This document shows, piece after piece, positions 37,008 through 45,348 of a DNA stretch of 64,000 nucleotides (positions are counted from its first letter, which is position 1; each line of letters begins with the position of its first letter). The notes beneath the pieces are model-generated. The model did not search any database. It had not been told where the DNA came from and saw nothing but the letters and a program-made list of their open reading frames with translations. The stretch is from Arthrobacter citreus (GTDB lineage Bacteria > Bacillota > Bacilli > Bacillales > Bacillaceae_G). Location: positions 558,001 to 622,000 of the forward strand of contig CP053688.1 in NCBI GenBank assembly GCA_013200995.1, given 5' to 3'. The position numbers and the translations under genes were made by a program.

Positions 37008-37538
37008 TTAAAAATTCAAATAATAAAAAATATCAGAATTACCAGATTGACTTGTAAAAAAATATGACTGAGTGTTTAGTCCCCCAATTGAAAAACCATA
37101 CCTTAGATAAAAACGATTAGCTGCTAAATTCGTACCCTGAGCTATTGTGGACAGCCCTCTACAATTATTTTCCTTGGCAATCGGAATTGCAAAATCTAAC
37201 AATTGTTTGCCGACCCCTTCTCTACGATATTTTGCGTTAACTTTCAAATCTGCCAAATACAAGTATTTAGTCCAACTGTATTCAAATATCGCTAATCCTA
37301 CACATTCATCATTTAAAAATGCTCCAATAGCAAAACCCTTTTTATTAATATCTTCCAATTGATAATTTTCTTCAGGGAAAGTTTGTTTAGTTGGAGTATC
37401 GAAAAGTTCTTCACGATAGCTCCAATTTTTATCATCTTTAGTAACGATCAATTTCCCAAAAATTTCAAAACTCTCATTAGGTAATCGAACCGCAGCCTCA
37501 TTTTGATTGGTTATTAGTTCTAACTTTATATTAGTCAT
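37008..37538 (-). CDS. GNAT acetyltransferase, streptothricin-acetyltransferase-like
   Basis: 176 residues; ATG behind AAGGAG. GNAT core: YLADLKVNAKYRREGVGKQLLDFAI with the acetyl-CoA loop R-R-E-G-V-G-K, then GLSTIAQGTNLAANRFYLRYGFSIGG. The N-terminal NESFEIFGKLIVTKDDKNWSY and the C-terminal IFYYLNF echo the SEPFEVIGKI..NW and FWYLRF blocks of streptothricin acetyltransferases (Sat). Substrate therefore possibly a streptothricin-like amine, but the similarity is by eye only. Isolated gene. Confidence 0.85.
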   Translation of the reverse strand: MTNIKLELITNQNEAAVRLPNESFEIFGKLIVTKDDKNWSYREELFDTPTKQTFPEENYQLEDINKKGFAIGAFLNDECVGLAIFEYSWTKYLYLADLKVNAKYRREGVGKQLLDFAIPIAKENNCRGLSTIAQGTNLAANRFYLRYGFSIGGLNTQSYFFTSQSGNSDIFYYLNF

Positions 37539-37761
37539 TATTTACTCCTTTAATTATAAGATTAATTTTATGTATTAAACATAAGAAGATTGTCTAGGAC
37601 AATTAAAAAAATGCATTATCTCAATTTCTTTATGCAACCTCCAAATTTTAAGTTCACTAGATTAATATTACTGGAATTCTATTAAAAAGGAAATAAGCTG
37701 ATAGAGGTAGTTGGTTTGAATTTCAATAGGTTAATCATAAATTTTTTAGGAGGTGGTTGGG

Positions 37762-37884
37762 TTGATTGTAAAAGAAAGAAGAATAATAAAAATAGATGGG
37801 CTATTCGTTCTGCTAGTATCACGAGTTGCAGAAAAATTAGCTCATCTATTTTTATTGTGCGTGGGCTGTTTAAATACTTTTTAA
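37762..37884 (+). CDS. Possible 40-residue peptide
   Basis: TTG start with AGGAGG eight bases before it; reads LIVKERRIIKIDGLFVLLVSR, then AEKLAHLFLLCVGCLNTF. Basic N-terminus and hydrophobic end. It coincides with a near-perfect 19-base inverted repeat, so the apparent coding may be by chance. Confidence 0.3.
   Translation: MIVKERRIIKIDGLFVLLVSRVAEKLAHLFLLCVGCLNTF
37785..37856. repeat. Inverted repeat between GNAT gene and coiled-coil gene
   Basis: AATAAAAATAGATGGGCTA (37785-37803) pairs with TAGCTCATCTATTTTTATT (37838-37856) with one G-T pair; loop of 34 bases. Could form a terminator for either strand. Confidence 0.55.
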
Positions 37885-37906
37885 ATTTTTATAAAAAATA
37901 TAATGT

Positions 37907-39022
37907 TTAGTTACGGTTAATAAGGAGACAACTAGGTACTGAATCTGGATAAGTTGGATTTTTAGCAACTATGATACCGATATTGTTTAAATTATTGATG
38001 ACAATAAATTTAGAATCGGTTGGATTAATTGTTTGAATTATATTTCCATTTAAATCAAAGATAGAATACGTATAATAAGTATTATTATATCCATTATAGT
38101 ATGAATTTGGAGCTAACCGAATACTGTTGCCGAATCTGTCGAGCCCCAAGAAACCATTAGAAAATGAATCGTTCGTTTTTATATGCCACTGGTACATAGG
38201 TGAATTTGAAATATAACCGTCGATTACTTTTTGTAAACCATCCGACACATTTCCATTTAATGTATTTTGCAAATCGGCTACTTGATTTGTTAACGCAGCG
38301 TTTTGCGTTTTCAAAGAGTCTCTTTCGGCGTTTGTACTATTCAATGTGTTTTGTAGATTAGTAATCTGGTTATTTAATTGAGTAACTTGCAATATTAAAG
38401 AGTTTCTATCAGTAATCGTACTATTTAAGGTGTTTCGTAGATCGTTAACTTGATTATTTAAGGTAGTATTTTGTGACTTCAAAGAATCTCTTTCTGCACT
38501 CGTACTATTTAATGCGTTTTGTAGATTGGTAATTAATGTATTTAACGTAGCAACCTGTGATTTCAAAGAATCTCTCTCAGTAATCGTTGTATTTAACGTA
38601 TTTTGTAAATTGTTTAGTTGATTTTTTAATGAAGTATTTTCCGACTTGAATGTATTTACTTGGTTAGTAAGAGAAGTAACTTGTTTGGTTAAATTATCTC
38701 TTTCAGTTTTTGCAGAATTGTATTTATCAATATATGGGTTCGATATTGTTACTTTATTTTTACTCGAATTCAGGTCTTGTATTGTCATTCCAGCACTTTT
38801 TAACCAAGAGACGGGTATAAATCCGACAGTTCCATTATCATACACACTAGAATAACGAGTACCATTTACAAATGTACCTTTTGAGGAATCGCTTCCAAAA
38901 CTGCTTTGATAAAAATTTTTAACAATAGTCCTAACAGATGCGGCTTCTCCGACAACAGTAAAACCTAATAACGATGCACATACTACACTGATAATAACAC
39001 CGTTTTTCTTTTTTATTTTCAT
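37907..39022 (-). CDS. Secreted coiled-coil protein with 28-residue repeats
   Basis: 371 residues; ATG behind AAAGGAG. Signal peptide (KNGVIISVVCASLLGFTVVGEA) with likely cleavage after GEA. Residues 28-95 resemble the copper-amine-oxidase-N-type or stalk domain of Firmicute surface proteins (FVNGTRYSSVYDNGTVGFIPVSWLKSAG). Residues about 98-262 are a coiled coil built of about five repeats of 28 residues (four heptads each) on the pattern LQNTLNSTxAERDSLKSQxx then LNNQVx. A C-terminal globular part with Tyr/Asn (residues 270-371) follows. No anchor is seen, so it is probably released or wall-associated. Confidence 0.8.
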   Translation of the reverse strand: MKIKKKNGVIISVVCASLLGFTVVGEAASVRTIVKNFYQSSFGSDSSKGTFVNGTRYSSVYDNGTVGFIPVSWLKSAGMTIQDLNSSKNKVTISNPYIDKYNSAKTERDNLTKQVTSLTNQVNTFKSENTSLKNQLNNLQNTLNTTITERDSLKSQVATLNTLITNLQNALNSTSAERDSLKSQNTTLNNQVNDLRNTLNSTITDRNSLILQVTQLNNQITNLQNTLNSTNAERDSLKTQNAALTNQVADLQNTLNGNVSDGLQKVIDGYISNSPMYQWHIKTNDSFSNGFLGLDRFGNSIRLAPNSYYNGYNNTYYTYSIFDLNGNIIQTINPTDSKFIVINNLNNIGIIVAKNPTYPDSVPSCLLINRN

Positions 39023-39217
39023 TATGATTCTCCTTTAATAGATATCTTTAAAGTAATTATATAACGAAAGAAAAGAGAGTAGGGGACTTTTAGGGGGTGT
39101 TATCAAATTATTGAGTAAAAATAATAAGTGTAATACACGACTCTCATATACAAATGATCCTGATTGCATTAATCCTTTTTTTGTAGAATTATAATTAAAG
39201 AATTTAATAAAAAAGAA

Positions 39218-39337
39218 CTACTTCTTTTCTGAAGTAGTTGAAATTGATAATTTCTGCAATGCTTTAAATAAATTATCAATATTTATTGAATTCAATTCAA
39301 TAATTTTAATAGGGGGGTTATTACCATTCCGTTCCAT
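39218..39337 (-). CDS. Small hypothetical protein of the duplicated cassette
   Basis: 39 residues starting MERNGNNPPIKIIELNSI and ending ALQKLSISTTSEKK. ATG seven bases after GAGGTG. The leader, ribosome site and ATGGAA start are shared with the gene at 62886-63071, which argues that this start, not the longer frame, is right. Function unknown. Confidence 0.55.
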   Translation of the reverse strand: MERNGNNPPIKIIELNSINIDNLFKALQKLSISTTSEKK

Positions 39338-39514
39338 GCAATTCACCTCAAATGTTAGTATGTCGTCTTTTAAATATTGAAAATAAAGTTGTGGTAAAAA
39401 AATCTCATCGCCAAATAGGACAATGGGGTAATAAATTGTAAGGATATGGCTAAAACAAAAAAAACGACTAAACAATCGAAATTGTTATGCAACTAACGCA
39501 TCAGTTAGTTCAAT
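39331..39514 (-). repeat. Intergenic cassette copy A
   Basis: About 185 bases matching 63065-63250 over the full length by eye: start codon with GGTGAATTGCATGGA, then TATTTTCAATATTTAAAA, a GGCGAT..TTTTTTTACC block, CGATTGTTTAGTCGTTTTTT (short hairpin with T-run, minus sense), and the palindrome AACTAACGCATCAGTTAGTT at 39491-39510. Confidence 0.85.
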
Positions 39515-39552
39515 AAGTCTTTCAGTTATTTAGCTAGGCTGTCAACTATACT

Positions 39553-40059
39553 CTAAATCCTTTTTAACAAAGGATTAATTACCTCTTCAATGTATTTCAG
39601 ATATCTATCTAAATTTGTAATAACTGGATATGATTCATAGAACACCTTAGCACCTTTAATAACTTCTTTACAAAAATACTTTGGATCAATGTCATAATCA
39701 TTAGTTTGATCGCCAATTGTCACTGTTATTCCATTGTTTACATTTTTCTTAATTGATAAGTAACATTCGTAATCTGGATAACATTCGTTTCCTTCTCCAG
39801 TTAGGTAAAGGCCCTGAATTAATTGTACATAAACCAACCACATATCTGTTAAAGTTCCAAAACAAGTGGAATCTATAATACTTGTCTTATTAAATTGAAT
39901 ATCAACAAATCCGTATAATCTTTCTTCTCCTGATAGGAATTGAAGTTTTTCTTTGTTAAATTCTCGAAATTCTATAAAATGCTTATTGTAATCTGTTGGT
40001 TTTACTAACTCACCATACCATTCACCATTTTTGTGTACATAAGTTTTGACACTTAACAT
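39553..40059 (-). CDS. Hypothetical protein, immunity-protein-like
   Basis: 168 residues; ATG five bases after GAGGTGAA. Soluble mixed alpha/beta, acidic, with Trp and Tyr spread through it (NGEWYGELVKPTDYNKHF, CFGTLTDMWLVYVQLIQGL, FCKEVIKGAKVFYESYP, RYLKYIEEVINPLLKR). Size, acidity, lack of signal and the neighbouring cassette resemble orphan immunity proteins of polymorphic toxins; no specific family is recognised. Confidence 0.65.
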   Translation of the reverse strand: MLSVKTYVHKNGEWYGELVKPTDYNKHFIEFREFNKEKLQFLSGEERLYGFVDIQFNKTSIIDSTCFGTLTDMWLVYVQLIQGLYLTGEGNECYPDYECYLSIKKNVNNGITVTIGDQTNDYDIDPKYFCKEVIKGAKVFYESYPVITNLDRYLKYIEEVINPLLKRI

Positions 40060-40075
40060 ATTTCACCTCGAAAAT

Positions 40076-40534
40076 TTATTTATTATTTTTCTCACATTCA
40101 GTTCGAATTTTATCCCAAATTTTCTTTTCAGCTTCTTCGGAATAACCTTCTTTGTGTAATTTTGCATATTCAACCCTCTCGATGTCATCAATACATTTTC
40201 TCTTAACATCATAAGGGTCGTTTAAGTCGTAAATATTTTTCGAACACCAGGTTTTAATCGTGGATTTTATACCCTTTATTTCTTCTTCAGTATATTTTGA
40301 TTTATCTACTTTACTCATATCTTTATTAATACATTGTTGTAGTTGGTTTTCTATATCTTGCTTTGATTTAACTTCTTTTTCCTGGAGCGCCACTTGATCC
40401 ATTCTTACTTGTTCCTTATGAATAGCAGTAATATCGAACCTAGGTTTTTGCTTCACTTCTTTTACAGGATCATATGGTTTATACGAAAAAGTAAATGATG
40501 TGAATATAGAAGTTATGATTAATAATGTTTTCAT
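40076..40534 (-). CDS. Small exported protein with four cysteines
   Basis: 152 residues; ATG after GAGGTG. Short N-terminal hydrophobic segment (TLLIITSIFTSFTFS) fits a signal peptide. The body is very charged and helical with four Cys (CINKDM, WCSKNIY, KCIDDIE, ECEKNNK), likely two disulfides. Not a lipoprotein. It lies just upstream of the 168-residue gene (16 bases), so the two may be co-transcribed as a pair. Function unknown. Confidence 0.65.
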   Translation of the reverse strand: MKTLLIITSIFTSFTFSYKPYDPVKEVKQKPRFDITAIHKEQVRMDQVALQEKEVKSKQDIENQLQQCINKDMSKVDKSKYTEEEIKGIKSTIKTWCSKNIYDLNDPYDVKRKCIDDIERVEYAKLHKEGYSEEAEKKIWDKIRTECEKNNK

Positions 40535-41092
40535 CTAATTACACCTCTAAATATTTTAAATAAGCCGAAGGTTATTTATTATTTAACAACCTGTATATTA
40601 TAAATCTTTTAGAGGGTAGTTTGTAAAAATATTTTTATATATTTGTCAAATTATTAATAAAACATTGAAAATATTTTACTTGACACCTTTTATTCAATAA
40701 TTTCAATGATTTACAAGTTTAATAATTTCTAACTTTCAATTATTAGAAAAAAATTATCTAAAATGTTCACGATTTAGACACGAAAACAACACAGTGTTGT
40801 TTTATTTTCGAAAAAAAGTGCAATTTTTTTAATGGTTGTTACCATTATATAGAGGGCATCTTTTTCTGGGATAAATTTTGATCATACTCTCCGTAAAATC
40901 CGAGTTTTATCTAGAGTTATAAAAGTGACAGAAAAGCGTAATTTTTAGCTAATTTTTTAACCTTTATATTGAAAGTAATAATTCTGTATGAATACAAACA
41001 ACTCCTATCCAATTGGTAGGGGTATTTTTTATTTACCTAGAAAAACGCACATAATTATCAACTTAATCTTAATAATGAAAGGTGGTGAAATT
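40535..41092. other. Left boundary region of the prophage
   Basis: Very AT-rich stretch with no gene until the Cro-like protein. It contains the palindrome at 40783 and ATGGT-TGTT-ACCAT at 40832-40845 next to a TATATAG box, which look like an early-promoter control region. Confidence 0.5.
40783..40803. promoter_or_regulatory. Perfect 21-base operator-like palindrome
   Basis: AAAACAACAC-A-GTGTTGTTTT, ten-base arms with one central base. It lies 290 bases before a Cro-like HTH gene at the prophage left end, so it is a candidate repressor/Cro operator. Confidence 0.6.
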
Positions 41093-41278
41093 ATGGAGAA
41101 CTTGACACTTAGAGAAATTTACTGGATCAGATGTAAAAGACTAAAAATTACAACTCAAGAGATTGTTGATGCAATTGGAGTTAATAGAGCTAATATAAGT
41201 CGCTATGAAAATGGTAAATCAGATTTAAGAAAAGCAGTTCAATATAGGGCCTACATTGATAAAGTAGAAAAAGTATAA
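41093..41278 (+). CDS. Cro-like helix-turn-helix regulator (XRE family)
   Basis: 61 residues from the ATG at 41093 behind AAAGGTGG; the frame upstream has no better site. Almost entirely an XRE domain: LREIYWIRCKRLKITTQEIVDAIG, then VNRANISRYENGKSDLRKA. First gene of the prophage. No divergent CI-type repressor is next to it. Probably binds the nearby palindrome (inference). Confidence 0.82.
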   Translation: MENLTLREIYWIRCKRLKITTQEIVDAIGVNRANISRYENGKSDLRKAVQYRAYIDKVEKV

Positions 41279-41399
41279 AAAATCCAAAATAATTGTTGCA
41301 ATTTTTAAAAAACATGTTAGAATTTGCTCGGCTACAGGGGGTGTTGCTAAAAAGGAATAAAAAATACAAATGTAAACTATTCAAAGGAGGAATTTTCAG

Positions 41400-41621
41400 A
41401 TGCAATATTTTTTCTGTCATAACAAAAAAGTATCAGATTTCATTAAAAGTAAAGGTATAAATTTTATAACTGTTGCGATTGATCCTAAAACACGTAAACT
41501 ATTTAGCCTTTATGAAATCACATTAGAGCTAAAAGAGGTATTAGATGAGTATAAACTTAACAAAAAATTGTACTTAGAAGCTGAATTCAGAAGTGGACTA
41601 CAACAATGCACTAATCAGTAA
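41400..41621 (+). CDS. Small phage protein (DUF5659-like)
   Basis: 73 residues; ATG after AAAGGAGG. Begins MQYFFCHNKKVSDFIKSKGI and runs through a strand-rich middle (VAIDPKTRKLFSLYEI) to a helix (TLELKEVLDEYKL). The pattern (aromatic start, SxFLxxKGxxxxxxxxDxxxxxxVFxF, helix with EY) resembles DUF5659 and is shared with the gene at 45332. Role unknown. Confidence 0.6.
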   Translation: MQYFFCHNKKVSDFIKSKGINFITVAIDPKTRKLFSLYEITLELKEVLDEYKLNKKLYLEAEFRSGLQQCTNQ

Positions 41622-41640
41622 AATAATATCGTGTATTTAA

Positions 41641-41698
41641 GAGGTTAAAAACGGAACGAAAATACATTAGTTTGGTATTTTGGAGGTTAAAAACGGAA
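41641..41698. repeat. Direct repeats before the unknown early gene
   Basis: GAGGTTAAAAACGGAA occurs at 41641-41656 and 41683-41698, 42 bases apart (four helical turns). The inverted pair AAAATAC / GTATTTT lies between them. Candidate operator or replication iterons. Confidence 0.65.
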
Positions 41699-41876
41699 GA
41701 TAAATACAATAACCTTGCAAAAATATTCCGAATTCAGCCTCGGAACAACATAGTATACAGATAATACATAATATACAGATAAAAAATAATTACATATAAA
41801 ATTGGCGTGAATGAATACATTCCCATCTATTAAATCAACTATTCATAAAATCAAATTATAAAATCGGAGGCAATTA

Positions 41877-42956
41877 ATGTTAACTAAAAATTTCAATGGT
41901 GAATTATTCGTAAGAGGTTACAACTCATTCTCTAATACCAAAAGTAAATTCCACTTAGATGAAAATGAATTCTATATCTACTCAATTTTATTTACTCGTC
42001 AATACTTTTTCGGCACAATGCATGGTTCAATTGAGACTAGTATTGATATGATCAACCAATATTCCCCTATTAAATTTATCCAAAACGACACAAAGAACAG
42101 AAGTAAAATCAAATCAATCGTACAATCGTTAATCAATAAAAAAGTTTTTATCCTACATAATAATATTGAAGATTTAAAGAATCATACTTTACTATTCCTA
42201 ACAATCAATGATGAGGAATTAAAAAATGACGGAGTGGTTGAAGATAAACAAAACACTGATGAGGACAAATTTATAAACTTCACCAAGATACCTTTTAGTA
42301 AATTGATAACATTTACATCAACTCGTGATCTATACGTCTATTATGTAGTTAGTAAGTTTAGTGAATTCAAATATTCATATGAAAGTTGGGCTAACTTATT
42401 CGGAGTTAAAATTAGATCAGCTATTGCGATTGTTGATGACGCAGTTAGTCGTGGAATTGTATACAAAAAGGTTGGTAACTACACTGAGACAGTAGTTGGT
42501 AATCAAAAGCAACAGGACTTAAATACATACAGTATCCATCCATTCAAGCAACAAGAAAATATTCAAACTCCAAATGTGGAGAGTGAAGCTGAAATAACTG
42601 AGAGGCCTAAACAAAGTGGATTCGGTACTGTTAGACCACAACAAGATAAAACTAAAGATATAGCTGATATGTTAGCTGCAGGAATTGATCCAGATGAACC
42701 GATTGAATCTTATCCGGTTGAAGAGTGTTTTGGAGGATATGACCCGAATTTTACTGATATTCTAAATGCGGAATCTCCATACGAATTCATGGATGAGGAA
42801 ATATCTACAATTAATAATCGATATACTGCTAAACAAAACGGTAAAATTGTTCCATTTGGTAAAGTTGATAAAGAAAAACCAGATAAAAAGCAACGGTCTG
42901 TGATAGATATAGCTCAATTTGTTGAGAATGAAATCTTAATGAAGGAAGGGAGATAA
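41877..42956 (+). CDS. Unrecognised phage early protein with two winged-helix-like parts
   Basis: 359 residues; ATG after CGGAGG. Residues 20-90 (NEFYIYSILFTRQYFFG through KSIVQSLINKKVFILHN) and 140-200 (RDLYVYYVVSKFSEFKYSYESW, GVKIRSAIAIVDDAVSRGIV) each look like winged-helix modules, as in replication initiators of the DnaD/Rep type. The C-terminal half is acidic and low-order, ending with a short helix. Direct repeats lie 190 bases upstream. Replication initiation or early regulation are guesses; no catalytic motif is seen. Confidence 0.7.
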   Translation: MLTKNFNGELFVRGYNSFSNTKSKFHLDENEFYIYSILFTRQYFFGTMHGSIETSIDMINQYSPIKFIQNDTKNRSKIKSIVQSLINKKVFILHNNIEDLKNHTLLFLTINDEELKNDGVVEDKQNTDEDKFINFTKIPFSKLITFTSTRDLYVYYVVSKFSEFKYSYESWANLFGVKIRSAIAIVDDAVSRGIVYKKVGNYTETVVGNQKQQDLNTYSIHPFKQQENIQTPNVESEAEITERPKQSGFGTVRPQQDKTKDIADMLAAGIDPDEPIESYPVEECFGGYDPNFTDILNAESPYEFMDEEISTINNRYTAKQNGKIVPFGKVDKEKPDKKQRSVIDIAQFVENEILMKEGR

Positions 42957-42960
42957 CAAA

Positions 42961-44094
42961 ATGATGACTCGACAAAAGCAAACTAACCAAATGGAAAAGG
43001 ACGCTAATTTAAATGTAAATATGAGGCAACTTATTCATAATTTCAATGTAAAAGGTAATCGTGAAATTATTGATCTTATCATGGAGTTAACAAATATCAA
43101 TTATCTAGAAGATGAAACTCGTATGAAAGATGAAGGCACCAAAAAAGTGACATATGAGTTTACTAATCCATTATGCTACATAGCTTTAGGTATTCGTTCT
43201 ATGAGAGAACATGCATCTATTTCAGCTAGATCAATGAGAGCAGATAATTTAGAGGATTGGAAAACGTATAAAAAATTACTTGAAGAAATGGAAGATGCAT
43301 TACTTTATGGGAATTATTGGTATTGGACTAAAGAAATATATGAGAAAGAATATTTTCAACTTGATTTGGATGATGAAAATGAGGGTAGAATATTTGAATT
43401 CTTTGAAAGTAAAAAAGAGTATGATGAAAACAGACGAATACATAAACATTTTACTGAATTAGAGGTTGAAATAGAGAAAAAAGCAGATAAAATTAGAAAT
43501 AAAATTAATAAATGGGTTATTAAATGTCTTGAACATGCTATATCAAATGTGGATATCACTAGATCAGATAAAGAAATTGTAGTTTACATAAACAAAGCAT
43601 GGAAAACTAAGTATATTGAGGTTCAACTTGAAGGTACTGAAGAAATAAGACATCAACGGATTGATGAGAATGGGAAAAAATACTCAGTAATTATTACACC
43701 TAAGTTTGTGGAAAAAGATAAATTCTATGAGTTAATATTCAATAAAACTTTAAATGGTGTAGGTGGTTGGGATATCTTGAAGAAGTATCTAAATAAGAAT
43801 CAAGTTAAATTGGTAGAAGAGATTATGGATATTATTAATGAAGACTACGAGAATGAAAACTTTAAGAATTATAGACTTAACCACTCAAGTAAATATGTGC
43901 TAAATAAACGTTATATGGCAGGTAGACTGGGGATGTCAGAAGGTAACTTAAAGAATAAAATTACAAGGTTACAAGTTAACTTAGATAAGGCGATTAAGGA
44001 AAGAGTAGAGGTTGTGCTTGAAGAAGATAAGGTCAGGAAGTCAAATAAATATACTGACAGAGTAGAAGATGAACTACGAGCTAGAAATTGTTAA
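42961..44094 (+). CDS. Unrecognised phage early protein
   Basis: 377 residues, starting four bases after the previous gene, so co-translated with it. Soluble and highly charged: a helical N-terminal half (SMREHASISARSMRADNLEDW, many Glu/Lys), a long coiled-coil-like stretch at 145-185, and a C-terminal HTH-like segment (RYMAGRLGMSEGNLKNKITRL). It could be a DNA-binding early protein. No Walker or nuclease motif is visible, and I recognise no family. Confidence 0.7.
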   Translation: MMTRQKQTNQMEKDANLNVNMRQLIHNFNVKGNREIIDLIMELTNINYLEDETRMKDEGTKKVTYEFTNPLCYIALGIRSMREHASISARSMRADNLEDWKTYKKLLEEMEDALLYGNYWYWTKEIYEKEYFQLDLDDENEGRIFEFFESKKEYDENRRIHKHFTELEVEIEKKADKIRNKINKWVIKCLEHAISNVDITRSDKEIVVYINKAWKTKYIEVQLEGTEEIRHQRIDENGKKYSVIITPKFVEKDKFYELIFNKTLNGVGGWDILKKYLNKNQVKLVEEIMDIINEDYENENFKNYRLNHSSKYVLNKRYMAGRLGMSEGNLKNKITRLQVNLDKAIKERVEVVLEEDKVRKSNKYTDRVEDELRARNC

Positions 44095-44366
44095 ATCAAG
44101 AATCTTAAAGATACAAAACGTGACACTATCCCATATAGTATTAGTATTATATGAAGAGGTAAAAATAAAATAAACAAATATAAAAATGTCGGCCACCCAG
44201 TACTTTAATCTGGTATAGCTACTTCTCCGACTTAAATAAAAGATTTAGCGAATCCTTCCTATATGTTTATTTTTATTCTGTATGAGTAGGTATCGTTAAT
44301 TCGATACCTATTGATCATGCAATAAGTGAGTAAAAGGGGATTACTGTATAAGGTGGAATAAACAAT
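44095..44366. other. Gap after the early genes
   Basis: No gene. It contains the hairpin-forming stretch at 44188-44231 and AT-rich sequence up to the small membrane protein. Confidence 0.5.
44188..44231. other. Structured stretch
   Basis: GTCGG (44188) pairs with CCGAC (44227) and encloses CCAG / CTGG (44196-44212); GC-rich against an AT-rich background and without a T-run. Confidence 0.4.
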
Positions 44367-44513
44367 ATGACTGTAATTTATTTATTGGTATTAATGGCAT
44401 TTCTATATGCTTTTATAAGATTTGTGTACATAATAGGACTTATTTTATGCGGCATAGTTACTGAGGTATTAGATACATTGAAGAATATATGGAGTCTCAT
44501 AAGAGTGAAGTAG
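44367..44513 (+). CDS. Small membrane protein of the prophage
   Basis: 48 residues; ATG ten bases after AAGGTGG. One long hydrophobic span (VIYLLVLMAFLYAFIRFVYI, continuing IGLILCGIVTEVLD) with an amphipathic basic end (TLKNIWSLIRVK). Directly followed by its own terminator, whose stem overlaps the stop. Role unknown; too short for usual gene cut-offs. Confidence 0.6.
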   Translation: MTVIYLLVLMAFLYAFIRFVYIIGLILCGIVTEVLDTLKNIWSLIRVK

Positions 44514-44532
44514 GTTATCCTGCTTCTTTTTT
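44506..44532 (+). terminator. Terminator after the small membrane protein
   Basis: GAAGTAGG / CCTGCTTC stem with loop TTAT and seven T. Confidence 0.82.
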
Positions 44533-44696
44533 TGTGCAAATAGATAAATGTACAAACGTTTCCGTAATTATACTATATATCGAAAAACGGATTAAAGCAA
44601 TTACATTTTGTAGTTTTTAAAAAGCTATCTTAATTGGCTCCTAACTAGTGTTTAGGCAGTTTTTAAAAATTATAAGAAATTATAGCAAATCAAATT

Positions 44697-44724
44697 AGGC
44701 AACCGTCAATCGGGTGTCTTTTTT
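44697..44724 (+). terminator. Short hairpin with T-run before the HNH gene
   Basis: GGCAACCG / CGGGTGTC stem (imperfect) and TTTTTT; of the type often seen between phage genes. Confidence 0.5.
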
Positions 44725-44751
44725 ATTTATTACAAAAAGGAGTAGATAATT

Positions 44752-45348
44752 ATGAAGAAAAGTTTAAGAGAAGATGTAATTTCAATTGATGGTAGGGTGC
44801 TATATGGAGTTCCTGGTTGTCCGGGATATTATGCGGATGTAGAAGAGGGTAAAATTTTTAATACTTTTTCTGAGAAGTACATGGGAGAAAATAGCCTCGG
44901 TTCTAAGAGAACTTCCTATGTCTACATAACACTTAGGGATGCATTTGGTAATCCATATCCTATTAGTGAACACTGGGCGGTATATTCTGCTTATACAGGG
45001 TTTCATAAAGATGAATTCATAGAAAAAGGATTGACGCTGCATCACATCAACGGAGTCAAGAATGACAATAAATCGAGAAACTTAACGTTAGTTCATTTTC
45101 GAGATCAATTTAAAGATAAGCGTACCATAGATAAAATAAAGAGTCGAAATGGTAAGAGACTTACACGACTTCAAAAAGAAAGATTAATAGAAGCTTGGAA
45201 AAATAGTGAAGAAAAACCTAAACGTTCAAGGTTTGTCAACGAGTATAAGGAAAAATTAAATGTAAGCTGGAGAGCTGTAGACAACTTTGTGATAAATAAT
45301 TTATTAAATAAAGATGAGGAGGTTAAAATTAATGAAACGGCTGTATAG
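44752..45348 (+). CDS. HNH endonuclease (phage homing type)
   Basis: 198 residues; ATG after AAAGGAG. The centre holds an HNH_3-type motif: LTLHHINGVKNDNKSRNLTLV (His-His near 99-100, Asn at 112-ish). N-terminal part (PGCPGYYADVEEGKIFNTFS) resembles the NUMOD4-like module of free-standing homing endonucleases; the C-terminus (SWRAVDNFVIN) looks like a DNA-binding helix. Likely a selfish nuclease or packaging accessory. The next gene starts inside its 3' end. Confidence 0.8.
   Translation: MKKSLREDVISIDGRVLYGVPGCPGYYADVEEGKIFNTFSEKYMGENSLGSKRTSYVYITLRDAFGNPYPISEHWAVYSAYTGFHKDEFIEKGLTLHHINGVKNDNKSRNLTLVHFRDQFKDKRTIDKIKSRNGKRLTRLQKERLIEAWKNSEEKPKRSRFVNEYKEKLNVSWRAVDNFVINNLLNKDEEVKINETAV

Noticed and set aside
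37716..37910. 64-codon frame at 37716
   Set aside because: A different frame with AGGAGG fits better (37762); the longer one has no ribosome site and odd composition.
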